Assembly (NCBI GenBank): GCA_945893045.1 | Contig: CAMDEA010000089.1 | Span: 1-34,586 of the forward strand | Direction: 5' to 3' | DNA from: Planctomyces sp. SH-PL62 | GTDB lineage: Bacteria; Planctomycetota; Planctomycetia; Planctomycetales; Planctomycetaceae | Length of the DNA stretch: 34,586 nucleotides | In this document: positions 16,118 to 23,852 of the stretch, piece by piece | Numbering within the stretch: the first letter of the stretch is position 1 | Layout: each line of letters starts with the position of its first letter | Program-made: the position numbers and the translations under genes | The notes under the pieces: model-generated | The model's input: the letters and a program-made list of their open reading frames with translations, nothing else | What the model was told of the DNA's origin: nothing | The model's database searches: none

Positions 16118-17203
16118 CTAACAGGTCGAGCAACTCGCCCCGCAAGTCTCCGCAACTTCACTCTCACCCTGCCGTCGTTCCTTCCACAGCTTATGTGATT
16201 CGTGGTCGCCGGTGATGATTTCGAAGCCGAGGTCTTCGACCATCTGGAAATCGAGTTCCGGGGGTTGGCCTTTCGTCGTCAGGTAGTCGCTGACGAACAG
16301 CGAGTTGGCCACATACAGGCCCATCGCTTGTAACGAGCGGAGGTTGATCTCGCGGCCGCCGGCAATGCGGAGTTCCACCGTCGGGTTCGTGAATCGCAAC
16401 AGGCAGAGCACCTTCAGGCAGTAGCGCGGGTTGAGTTCGCGGACGCGCTCAAGTTGCGTCCCTTCGATCGAGTTCAGGAAGTTGACCGGGATCGACTCGA
16501 CGTTCATGCCGCGCATTTCCAGCGCGATGTCGATCAGGTCGGCGTGCTCCTCCCCCATGCCGGCGATCAGGCCGCAGCAGAGTTCCATGCCCGACTCGCG
16601 CACGGTTCGCAGCGTGGCCAGCCGGTCGTCGAACGAATGTGTCGAGCAAATCTGCTCGTAAAACCGGCGGCTCGTGTTGAGATTGTGGTTGATGCGATCG
16701 ACGCCGGCCGCTTTCAACGTCATCGCCTGCTCCGGCGTGAGCAGTCCCAGGCAACAACAGATGTGCAAACCATGCTCGTCTTTGATTTTCCTGACGACGT
16801 TGGCGACGTGCTCGACCTCGCGATCCGACGGACCACGACCGCTGGCCACGATGCAATACGTCCGCGCCTGCAAGCTCGCGGCGGCGGACGCACCTTCCAT
16901 CAGCTTCCGCTCGTTGAGCATCGGATACCGCGAGATGTCCGCTTCGGAGTCGATGTTCTGCGAGCAATACCCGCAGTCCTCCGGACAGAGACCGCTCTTG
17001 GCGTTCTTCAAATAGTAGAAGTGAACCTTGTGCCCGAAGTGCTTCCGTCGAATCCGAAACGCGGCAGCGATCATCGTCGGGACGTCGTCATCGGGAGCAG
17101 TCAGGATCGACAACGCTTCGGCGCGAGTGACTTCGCCGCCAGAGAGCACTCGGTCAGCAAGAGTGTCCCAATTCAGAGAAGTTGATTCCGCAGTCGTCAT
17201 CAT
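16118..17203 (-). CDS. bioB: Biotin synthase
   Basis: A 361-residue radical SAM enzyme that inserts sulfur into dethiobiotin, the last step of biotin synthesis in the cytoplasm. The CxxxCxxC cluster motif is CPEDCGYCSQ near residue 75. Other family features: KVHFYYLKNAKSG, YCIVASGRGPSDRE, HNLNTSRRFYEQIC, the second-cluster region MELCCGLIAGMGEE, PVNFLNSIEGTQL, and RIAGGREINLRSLQ with the Arg that ligates the 2Fe-2S cluster. The C-terminus ends CGASCSTC, a Cys-rich tail. The conserved region begins after ATG 17203; the in-frame extension to 17296 crosses a repeat. No other biotin genes are in the window. Confidence 0.97.
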   Translation of the reverse strand: MMTTAESTSLNWDTLADRVLSGGEVTRAEALSILTAPDDDVPTMIAAAFRIRRKHFGHKVHFYYLKNAKSGLCPEDCGYCSQNIDSEADISRYPMLNERKLMEGASAAASLQARTYCIVASGRGPSDREVEHVANVVRKIKDEHGLHICCCLGLLTPEQAMTLKAAGVDRINHNLNTSRRFYEQICSTHSFDDRLATLRTVRESGMELCCGLIAGMGEEHADLIDIALEMRGMNVESIPVNFLNSIEGTQLERVRELNPRYCLKVLCLLRFTNPTVELRIAGGREINLRSLQAMGLYVANSLFVSDYLTTKGQPPELDFQMVEDLGFEIITGDHESHKLWKERRQGESEVAETCGASCSTC

Positions 17204-17261
17204 TTGTCGTTCTTTCGTACAAGGTCGTTTCAGAGCGGGCGGCAGTCTAGCGGCGGTTTGA

Positions 17262-17349
17262 AAAAACGGTATCACGGCTGTCGGCATTCGGCTCACGGCG
17301 GCCGGCCGAATGCCGATCGCCGAAAGCCGATCGCCGTAATACCGTTTTT
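17262..17349. repeat. Imperfect inverted repeat upstream of bioB (family shared with 26624-26730)
   Basis: Outer 11-nt arms AAAAACGGTAT (17262-17272) and its complement (17339-17349) are perfect. Inside are GGC-rich imperfect arms with repeats of CGGCATTCGG and GATCGGC. The right end overlaps the TAA stop of the 1677-residue gene. The same ends and interior words recur at 26624-26730. Confidence 0.9.
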
Positions 17350-20300
17350 ACTCCGGCACCAACCGTAGTTCCTTCAAGTCCATCAAATGATTCTGCAACA
17401 ACTCGGACGAGCGAACCGTCAACCGATGTTGGCCGGCGGGAAGTTCTAATTCGCCGAGGATCGCCGTCTGATAATTCTCCCACGAGCCGGTGCCGACGAT
17501 CTTTGCCTTGACCGATTGCCCTGAGACTTCAAAGACGACTTCGTTGCCGGCCGTGCTGTTGTCGCAGGCGTAGTTCAGGCGGATCGAGTGCTTGCCCGGT
17601 TTCGTGACATTGATCGTCCAGACGGCGCGGTCATCGACGCTGCCCCAGAAGCCGAGGTTCTTGAACGGTGCCTCGTAGACCAACGTCTTGCCGTAGATTT
17701 CGGCGTTGGTCGCGAGCAGATTGAGTCGCCCGCCCGTGTCGGCGGTCACGGGTGCCGGCTGATTGCCGTCGAACTTCTTTGGCGGAGGGCCACTCGATTG
17801 GACAAACGCGATCACGTCGGCCAACTCGCGCGGCGAGACATCCTTCTCCAGTCCTTCGGGCATGAAGGACTTCGCCGAGCCGATAAACTCATCGAGGTCC
17901 GCTCGCAGCAGCGTGTGCTGTTTGCCGTCGGCGGCCATGAGCGTGATGCTGTTGCCGGTCTCGGTCGCGATCATTCCGGAGAAGACTTGTCCCTGCTTGT
18001 TGCTCGCCGTGTACGCCAGGAATTTCGCCTCGACCGCCTTGTTCGGATCGAGGATCGCCGTCAGCAGCGCGGTGGTCGATTTGTCCGTCAACGACATTAA
18101 GTCCGAGCCGACCGACGTGCCGATGTCCTTCAGCTTGTGACACGTCGCACAGCGTTTCTTGAAGACCTCGGCCCCGCCGGCGGAATCGCCTGCTGCGTTG
18201 AGTTCTTTCAGCTTCACAGCGAACTCAGTGACGATCTTCTGCCGATCCGCGTTGGCTGAGATTTCCAGCAGCTTCGCCGCTCGTGCGCGAATGTCTTTAT
18301 TCGCGTGAGCCGTCAGCCGTTGCCGTCGGGCCGCGTCGATGTCGCTGGGTGCGATCGTCTTGGCTTCGAGTTCATCCAATAACTTCGCGGTCGAACTTGG
18401 CCGACTGAGCAACGCATCGAGCACCTGTGTCCGCAACGCGGGAGTGAAGGTCCGCCAACCGCTCAGCAATGCGGAAGCCGAGGTTTCGTGATTGATCCGA
18501 GCCAGCGTCGCGACCGCCGCCGTCTGCACCGGCACCGGCGTTTGCGGGACCAACAACTCACCGACGAGTTTCGCGTCCTCGCCTCGCTGGTCGGGCACAC
18601 GACCGAGCAACGGAAGCGCCGCGATCACCGAGTCCGATTTCAAATTTAAGATTTCAGATTTCAAATCTGAAATTTGAGATTTGAAATTTGAAATCTCCGT
18701 CCGTGCCGCGTCGATGCGTGCCGTCAACTGCTGCTGTGCCCTCGCCAGTCGTTGCGGATTCACGTCCTTCAAATCGGCCAAAGACGTCTTGCGGCGTTCC
18801 AGATTGTCGAGCATCTGAGCCAGCACGATCGGCTGCAACTCGGAGTTCGCCACACCGCCCAAGACGTACTCGATCAAGCTGAGCGACACATCATCGTTCC
18901 CCAGCGTCGCAGCCAAGCCGAGCAACGTGCTCGCCAACTGCGGCGGCAACGGATCTTTGCCGGCCGACTCGAACACGTTGGCCACGACGCTGGCGACGTT
19001 CTGCGCATGAATCGAACTCATCGCCGCCGCGACGAGGTACTTGTCATCCCGCTCGCGATACAGCAGCTTGCCGAGTTCATGGCCGAGCGACGCGAACTTC
19101 GGATGCCCCAGCGTGTACGCGAACTGCATCTGCACGAACGGATCGGGATCGCGGCCCATTGTCGAAAGCTGGTTGATGAGCGGGTCGGGCAAGTCGCCGT
19201 CGAAGTTCTCGATCGCTTGCAGTCCACGTCGGCGCATCGCGGGGTACGGATCTCGCAACGCCGACAAAAGCTCTCGCCATGTGACGCCACGCATCCCATC
19301 TAGGATCGAGAAAGCGTGCAGGCGTGCAATCGGGATCGTTTCTTCGAGAGCCAGTTCTTGAATACCAGGCACTGCTTTTTGCGCATCAACGGACTGCCAG
19401 TAGAGAATCCGATGGGCTAAGTCTCGAACGGTCCCATTCGGGCTGCGGAGTGCGTAATACAACTGAATCTTGGTCGCTCTATTGAGCGGCCATGTCAGCG
19501 GCTCTTCATCTTCGTGCCCGCGCGGCGTTTTGGAATGCGGTACATCGCTGCGGACAACCCGATAAATCCGCCCCTTGTCGTGTCCCGCTCGCAGGTCGAG
19601 CTTTTCTTGCAGGGCGGGGGGGATGTACTGCGGGTGCTCGATGACTTGGCGGTACATGTCGGCGATGTAGAGCGCTCCGTCCGGGCCGGTCTTGATCTGC
19701 GTCGGCCGGAACCAGTTGTCTCGCGAGGCGAGGAATTCCGATTGCTGCTCGTCATCCGGCCGCCGGCTGGTGAAGGTCACGCCGTCGGCCGTCATGACCT
19801 CGTGATGCACGAGGTTGTGGACCGGTTCAGAAATAAAGACGTGCCGTAGGTCAGCCTTTCCAGGCTGACCCGAACGGGGATCGACTTTCGATTTTGAATC
19901 CGGCGTCGCTGGCGACTTTGGGTCAGCCTGGAAAGGCTGACCTACGAAGAGCAACTCATCCCGATAAACCATCGCGCTGTTGGCGGACGTGAACCGGTTG
20001 GCCATCGCGAAATCATTGAACCGCGCGAGCGTGCGGCTGATCGGGAAGACGGGACTCGGCCCCGGTGCGATCGAGACGTGTTTCCTTGGATCGGGCGGAG
20101 CGACGTGCGGGTTGCGGCGCGTGTAATAATCGTCGAGCACGAAGTGATACATCGGGTTCGCGTTGTTGTTGCCGAACCAGTTGCCAAAGTCGTCTCGGTT
20201 GCGGCCGAACTGCGTTTGGCCGGAGGTCGGGTCGATCTCGCCGGTGTCCGGGTTCCAGCGGAAGTCCCGGCCGCGGATGTCGATTGTCTTCAAAGTAGAC

Positions 20301-22381
20301 GAGTCACTCCGTGACTCGAATTTCGGGTCACGGAGTGCCCCGACTACTTTGATCGCCCCACCGCTGTCGCCGTTGGCGCAGTGGACCATGTTGTCGAGTC
20401 CCCAGCTAAAACCGTTGACGCGATGCTGTTGATTGCCTTCGCCGAAGCCGGTGAGCAGGACTTTCACTTCGTCCGCGCGACCGTCTCCGTTCGTGTCGCG
20501 AGCGAACAGCACCTCCGGCGCGGCGGAGATGAGCACGCCGTCTCGCCACGGCATGACACCGTTGGGGAAGTTGAGCTTGTCGAGGAACAGCGTGGACTTG
20601 TCGTACTTCCCATCGCCGTCGGTGTCTTCGAGGAAGCGGACTCGGCCGCCACCTTTCTTGAAGGGGAACACGGAAGGCGCGGATGACGCGGAGGGACGCG
20701 GATTCGATCCGTTCTGATCCGCGCGATCCGTGTCCTCCGTGTTCTTCTCACCCTCCGGGACGCCGAGCGGGTAGTCGGCCATTTCGGCGACCCAGAGTTT
20801 TCCGTCCGGTCCCCAATCGAAGGCGACGGGGTCGCGGACGAGCGGTTCGGCGGCGACCAGTTCGACTCGATAGCCCGGCTTGACCTGCATCAGCTTCAAG
20901 GATTGCTCCGGCGACTTCGGCCCCGGCTCGACGTTCGCCAGCAGTTGATCGAACGACCGCCGCTCGACGAGGTCTTTCGACTTCGCCGTGTCCTCGTTCA
21001 TCCACACGAGCTGCCGCGCATGCACCCAGAACCCGTTGTTCGACCCATCCGCCCGCACAATCGGCGGCAACTCTTGCTCGGCCGGCTTGTCGCCGCGGTT
21101 GGCGGAGAGCACCTCGCGCGACCAACTGTTTTTCTTCGGCTCCCACAACCAGACGCTGTACCGCTCGTGATTTGAGAACACGACGTCGCGATGGCCGTCT
21201 TCGTCGAGGTCCACGAATCGCAGGCCTGTATCCGATTGTTGCTTTGACGGTCGCACAACGCCTGCGGGAAGCGATTTGTTTTCCAGAAGTGTCACGGTCC
21301 AGTCGCCGCGCTGGTGCGCGAACGCCTGCCTCAGCGTGCCCCACTCGTGCGTGTTTTTGTTGAGCCGCTCCACCGCCTCGCGGAAGTTCAGGAACTTGAC
21401 CTTCTTGCCGTGCTTGGTGACGGCGTGGTCGATGAGTTCGTTGATCTGCTCCGGCTTGATCCAGTTGTGCGGGTGGAAGACGAGGCAATAGACCCCTTGC
21501 TTGATCACGGTGCAGTCGAGCGCCGCTTTCCAGTCCTCGATCGTCTTGGGATTGTGCGGCTTGTGAAAATGCTGAGCTGCCCAATCGCTCGGAGCGACGC
21601 AGGGGAACTCCCAGCACAGCCGGTCCACCACGAACGGGTACGGGTAGTTCTCGATGGAGTTCGTGAAGAAGCGATCGGCTGGCAGATACTTTTTGAATTT
21701 CGCCTGCCCGTCCGCATCGACCACCAACTCACGCGGCAGCGCTGGGTCATCCGACGTGAAGACCTGCATCACCGACGAGTTCGCCAGTAGGAAGTTTCCC
21801 TTCGCCGTCGTCTTGTTGAAAATCTCGGTGTAGAAACGCGGGCTGAGCGTGTTGAGCGAATCGCAGCAGGGCATCCGAAAACAAACCGGCTTGTTGTTCG
21901 GCACTTCGTTGAGCAGATCGATGCAACGATCGACCGTGGATTTCGCCTTTGCGAGATCGCCGTCCTTAAGCAACGGGCACGGGTGGTCGATCGTGTGAAC
22001 CTCCAGGCTCAGCCCTTCTTCGAGCCATTGCTGCAAGTGCGGCTGCTTCGGGTCGATCGAGCAAGTGAAGATGCTGACCGGAGCACGGCCGTCGATTTGC
22101 TTCAGCCGGTTGAGGATCGGTCGGAGATACGCCTCCCACTTCTCATGCCCGCGCATGTCGTCGATGCCCAGGATCACGACCGCCTCGACGCCCTCCTCGC
22201 CGACCCACATGGGCGTCGTCAGCTTGGGGAAGTCGCGATGCGGAGACCACGGATTGCACGGCTCATCGAGATACGTCAGCCGATTGCCGTTCGGCTTGGC
22301 CGTGTTCGGTTTGTCGGCGGCCGATGCGAGAGTGACGGAAAAAAATCCAGCCAAGCACAGGCAGAGCATCATTCGAGACAT
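17348..22381 (-). CDS. Giant fusion: polysaccharide deacetylase-like, VCBS, PVC-type membrane-bound dehydrogenase, HEAT, cytochrome c, CBM-like
   Basis: A 1677-residue exported protein. The signal peptide is MMLCLCLAGFFSVTLASAAD. Residues about 50-350 look like a NodB-type deacetylase: LGIDDMRG (Asp pair), EVHTIDH (HxxxH), FRMPCCDS and LVFHPH. A calcium-binding VCBS-like unit (DLDEDGHRD) lies near 400. From about 495 to 960 is a PVC-type membrane-bound dehydrogenase propeller (FLEDTDGDGKYD, ARDTNGDGRADEV, GPDGALYIADMYR). Helical HEAT-like repeats follow, then a heme site CATCHK near 1410 and a beta-sandwich resembling CBM6 near 1540-1677. It probably oxidises a sugar substrate in the periplasm, passing electrons to the heme. 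Four inverted repeats lie in frame near residues 545-572, 678-695, 811-845 and 1228-1248. ATG 22381 has AGGAG upstream. Confidence 0.88.
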   Translation of the reverse strand: MSRMMLCLCLAGFFSVTLASAADKPNTAKPNGNRLTYLDEPCNPWSPHRDFPKLTTPMWVGEEGVEAVVILGIDDMRGHEKWEAYLRPILNRLKQIDGRAPVSIFTCSIDPKQPHLQQWLEEGLSLEVHTIDHPCPLLKDGDLAKAKSTVDRCIDLLNEVPNNKPVCFRMPCCDSLNTLSPRFYTEIFNKTTAKGNFLLANSSVMQVFTSDDPALPRELVVDADGQAKFKKYLPADRFFTNSIENYPYPFVVDRLCWEFPCVAPSDWAAQHFHKPHNPKTIEDWKAALDCTVIKQGVYCLVFHPHNWIKPEQINELIDHAVTKHGKKVKFLNFREAVERLNKNTHEWGTLRQAFAHQRGDWTVTLLENKSLPAGVVRPSKQQSDTGLRFVDLDEDGHRDVVFSNHERYSVWLWEPKKNSWSREVLSANRGDKPAEQELPPIVRADGSNNGFWVHARQLVWMNEDTAKSKDLVERRSFDQLLANVEPGPKSPEQSLKLMQVKPGYRVELVAAEPLVRDPVAFDWGPDGKLWVAEMADYPLGVPEGEKNTEDTDRADQNGSNPRPSASSAPSVFPFKKGGGRVRFLEDTDGDGKYDKSTLFLDKLNFPNGVMPWRDGVLISAAPEVLFARDTNGDGRADEVKVLLTGFGEGNQQHRVNGFSWGLDNMVHCANGDSGGAIKVVGALRDPKFESRSDSSTLKTIDIRGRDFRWNPDTGEIDPTSGQTQFGRNRDDFGNWFGNNNANPMYHFVLDDYYTRRNPHVAPPDPRKHVSIAPGPSPVFPISRTLARFNDFAMANRFTSANSAMVYRDELLFVGQPFQADPKSPATPDSKSKVDPRSGQPGKADLRHVFISEPVHNLVHHEVMTADGVTFTSRRPDDEQQSEFLASRDNWFRPTQIKTGPDGALYIADMYRQVIEHPQYIPPALQEKLDLRAGHDKGRIYRVVRSDVPHSKTPRGHEDEEPLTWPLNRATKIQLYYALRSPNGTVRDLAHRILYWQSVDAQKAVPGIQELALEETIPIARLHAFSILDGMRGVTWRELLSALRDPYPAMRRRGLQAIENFDGDLPDPLINQLSTMGRDPDPFVQMQFAYTLGHPKFASLGHELGKLLYRERDDKYLVAAAMSSIHAQNVASVVANVFESAGKDPLPPQLASTLLGLAATLGNDDVSLSLIEYVLGGVANSELQPIVLAQMLDNLERRKTSLADLKDVNPQRLARAQQQLTARIDAARTEISNFKSQISDLKSEILNLKSDSVIAALPLLGRVPDQRGEDAKLVGELLVPQTPVPVQTAAVATLARINHETSASALLSGWRTFTPALRTQVLDALLSRPSSTAKLLDELEAKTIAPSDIDAARRQRLTAHANKDIRARAAKLLEISANADRQKIVTEFAVKLKELNAAGDSAGGAEVFKKRCATCHKLKDIGTSVGSDLMSLTDKSTTALLTAILDPNKAVEAKFLAYTASNKQGQVFSGMIATETGNSITLMAADGKQHTLLRADLDEFIGSAKSFMPEGLEKDVSPRELADVIAFVQSSGPPPKKFDGNQPAPVTADTGGRLNLLATNAEIYGKTLVYEAPFKNLGFWGSVDDRAVWTINVTKPGKHSIRLNYACDNSTAGNEVVFEVSGQSVKAKIVGTGSWENYQTAILGELELPAGQHRLTVRSSELLQNHLMDLKELRLVPE
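18636..18695. repeat. AT-rich palindrome inside the giant fusion gene
   Basis: Outer 12-nt arms (18636-18647 GATTTCAAATTT; 18684-18695) are perfect, with imperfect AT-rich pairing between them. Base composition differs sharply from the GC-rich gene. It is read in frame as ISNFKSQISDLKSEILNLK, a chance coiled-coil-like string in the HEAT region. Confidence 0.92.
19845..19946. repeat. Perfect 26-nt inverted repeat inside the giant fusion gene
   Basis: Arms 19845-19870 and 19921-19946 are perfect complements (left arm begins CGTAGGTCAGCCTTTCC); the loop is 50 nt. Each arm is also a small palindrome. It encodes VGQPFQADPKS ... RSGQPGKADLRH in frame, in a propeller loop before VFISEPVHNLVH. Confidence 0.97.
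20295..20347. repeat. Double-palindrome hairpin inside the giant fusion gene (family of 6333-6387)
   Basis: The first 26 bases are identical to those of the intergenic element at 6333. The right arm has diverged (GGGTCACGGAGTGCCCCGAC). It is read in frame between GGAIKVVGA and IRGRDFRWNP of the dehydrogenase domain. Confidence 0.93.
20666..20744. repeat. Imperfect inverted repeat inside the giant fusion gene
   Basis: The left arm (from 20666, GAACACGGAAGGCGCGG) and right arm (20717-20744, ending CCTCCGTGTTC) pair imperfectly over about 28 nt. It encodes NTEDTDRADQNGS and SASSAPSVFP, a low-complexity insert before KKGGGRVRFLED. Confidence 0.8.
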
Positions 22382-22495
22382 GCGAGCGGCTCCTGGAAAG
22401 CAATGAGCGACGTCGTTCGATCCGGTCACGTGAAGATATCCAGCGGGCGGCGTGAAGACACGGCTGCGAAGTCTGCCCGATGACTGTTTGGGCTT

Positions 22496-22573
22496 CTCTG
22501 CGAGCTTCGCGCCTCTGCGTGAAACCGTTTCAAAAATGACATAGCCTCACGCAGAGGCGCGAAGCTCGCGGAG
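22496..22573. repeat. 27-nt inverted repeat between the fusion gene and the redoxin/hydroxylase gene
   Basis: Arms 22496-22522 and 22547-22573 match at 26 of 27 positions (left arm CTCTGCGAGCTTCGCGCC...); the loop is 24 nt. It lies 21 nt downstream of the redoxin/hydroxylase stop and about 115 nt upstream of the fusion gene start, so it may end the first transcript. Confidence 0.94.
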
Positions 22574-22594
22574 GAACACAAACCGAACAGGGAA

Positions 22595-23728
22595 TTACCC
22601 GGCCGCTTGCTGGGCTTGTTCCGGCGTGTTGGCATCGCCGGTGACGAAGCGTAGATTCTCATCGCGCAGGCGAGCGGCGGCATCGTCGTAGAGGAACGGC
22701 AGGAAGACGTAGCGTTTGCCGCTCGTCACCGGCGTTGCTTCGTGCAGCAGCGAGCACGAGAAGACGACCGCTCCGCCGGCCGGAGGTGCGAACAACTGGC
22801 GACCGAACTCCGGGAACCAGACGAAGCCGCCGTCGAACTCGCCGGTGTTGAGCACCAGTGAAACCGCGAACTTGCGATGTGCCGTGCCCTTCGTCGTGTT
22901 GTCGCGGTGAGCTCGGAAGTGCGCGCCTTGCGTGCCGTCGTAGCAGGCGACGATGTATCGCTCCATGCGCGTGGCTTTGAACTGGTACGCCTTCTCGATC
23001 TCCGGAACCAAGCGGTCGTGAATGCGGATCATGCACGCCTTGCGGATCTCCTCGTCGGGGATCTCATAATCCTGCCGGCGCTTGTGGCCGTAGTCGTACA
23101 TGCCGACGGTCTTGCCGTCCTTCTCACGCATGAAGCCTGATTCGGTGCCGCCGTGCTGCTCGTAGAGGTTGATGAGTTTGCGGCAGAAGTCCGGCTCGAA
23201 GATGCGCGGCACGATCATGACGGGAGCCTGTACCTCGGCAACGTGCGGCTGGCCGAGCGGCGGCAATGAATCCATCAACCGCAACAGTCGAGTGACATGC
23301 GTGGCCGGATCATCGAACGGCATGGCCACCAACACTCGCAGTCGCGAGTCGAGCACCAATGTGTGAGCGACAAACTTCTGCAAGCCGGTGTTCGGATCGA
23401 GCTGCAAGGCTCCGTACTCAGAGGCCAACTGCCGGCCGAAATCCCAAAAGTAGCGCAGGCCGGGGATTTGTTCCTGCAAGCGAGCCTGTTGCTGATCGAG
23501 CGGATCATTGCTGACCCCAAAGAACGTGACCGTGTCGTCGTTGAATCGTTCGCGTGCCTGCCAGAGGTCATCCAGAATCCGCCGGCTATCGGGCCGAGCT
23601 GCCGACTCGAAGAACGACAGCACGACGTAGCGCCCCGCGACCGTGTCGAAATGAAAGTTCGGATTCGCCGTGGTCGGTGCCGAGAACCAGGGGGCCGGTT
23701 CGCCGAGTGTCAGCAATCGCTTGCGCAT
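22595..23728 (-). CDS. Redoxin-like domain fused to a 2-oxoglutarate/Fe(II) prolyl 4-hydroxylase-type dioxygenase
   Basis: A 377-residue protein. Residues about 1-165 resemble the AhpC/TSA thioredoxin-like fold (LTLGEPAPWFSAPT, YVVLSFFESAARPDSRRIL, TFFGVSNDP), but no redox Cys is at the peroxidatic position, so the domain may be structural. Residues about 175-360 form a prolyl-4-hydroxylase alpha-subunit-type dioxygenase: MIVPRIFEPDFCRKLI, RYIVACYDGTQGAHFRAHRDN with the HxD iron ligands, FAVSLVLNTGEFDGG, and the distal His and Arg in LLHEATPVTSGKRYVF. Such enzymes hydroxylate peptidyl proline or small molecules. ATG 23728 has AGGAG upstream; the longer frame upstream is not protein-like. The gene lies 124 nt after the kinase. 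Confidence 0.87.
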   Translation of the reverse strand: MRKRLLTLGEPAPWFSAPTTANPNFHFDTVAGRYVVLSFFESAARPDSRRILDDLWQARERFNDDTVTFFGVSNDPLDQQQARLQEQIPGLRYFWDFGRQLASEYGALQLDPNTGLQKFVAHTLVLDSRLRVLVAMPFDDPATHVTRLLRLMDSLPPLGQPHVAEVQAPVMIVPRIFEPDFCRKLINLYEQHGGTESGFMREKDGKTVGMYDYGHKRRQDYEIPDEEIRKACMIRIHDRLVPEIEKAYQFKATRMERYIVACYDGTQGAHFRAHRDNTTKGTAHRKFAVSLVLNTGEFDGGFVWFPEFGRQLFAPPAGGAVVFSCSLLHEATPVTSGKRYVFLPFLYDDAAARLRDENLRFVTGDANTPEQAQQAAG

Positions 23729-23852
23729 CAGGTCGCTCCTTCTGTCTCGCTGGCCAAGTCGTGGCACGAGACGAAACGGAACGTACCTGGGAAGTGCATC
23801 GCTGCAAAGCGGAGTTGTTCGACCATTGCGGCAGTGGATCGGGGGTGGTCGC

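Noticed and set aside
18636..18695. A genuine coiled-coil domain
   Set aside because: The coiled-coil-like string is fully encoded by an AT-rich palindrome foreign to the gene's composition.
20666..20744. A frameshift or assembly error in the giant fusion gene
   Set aside because: The frame is open on both sides and the segment is an imperfect inverted repeat like the others, so an in-frame insertion explains it.
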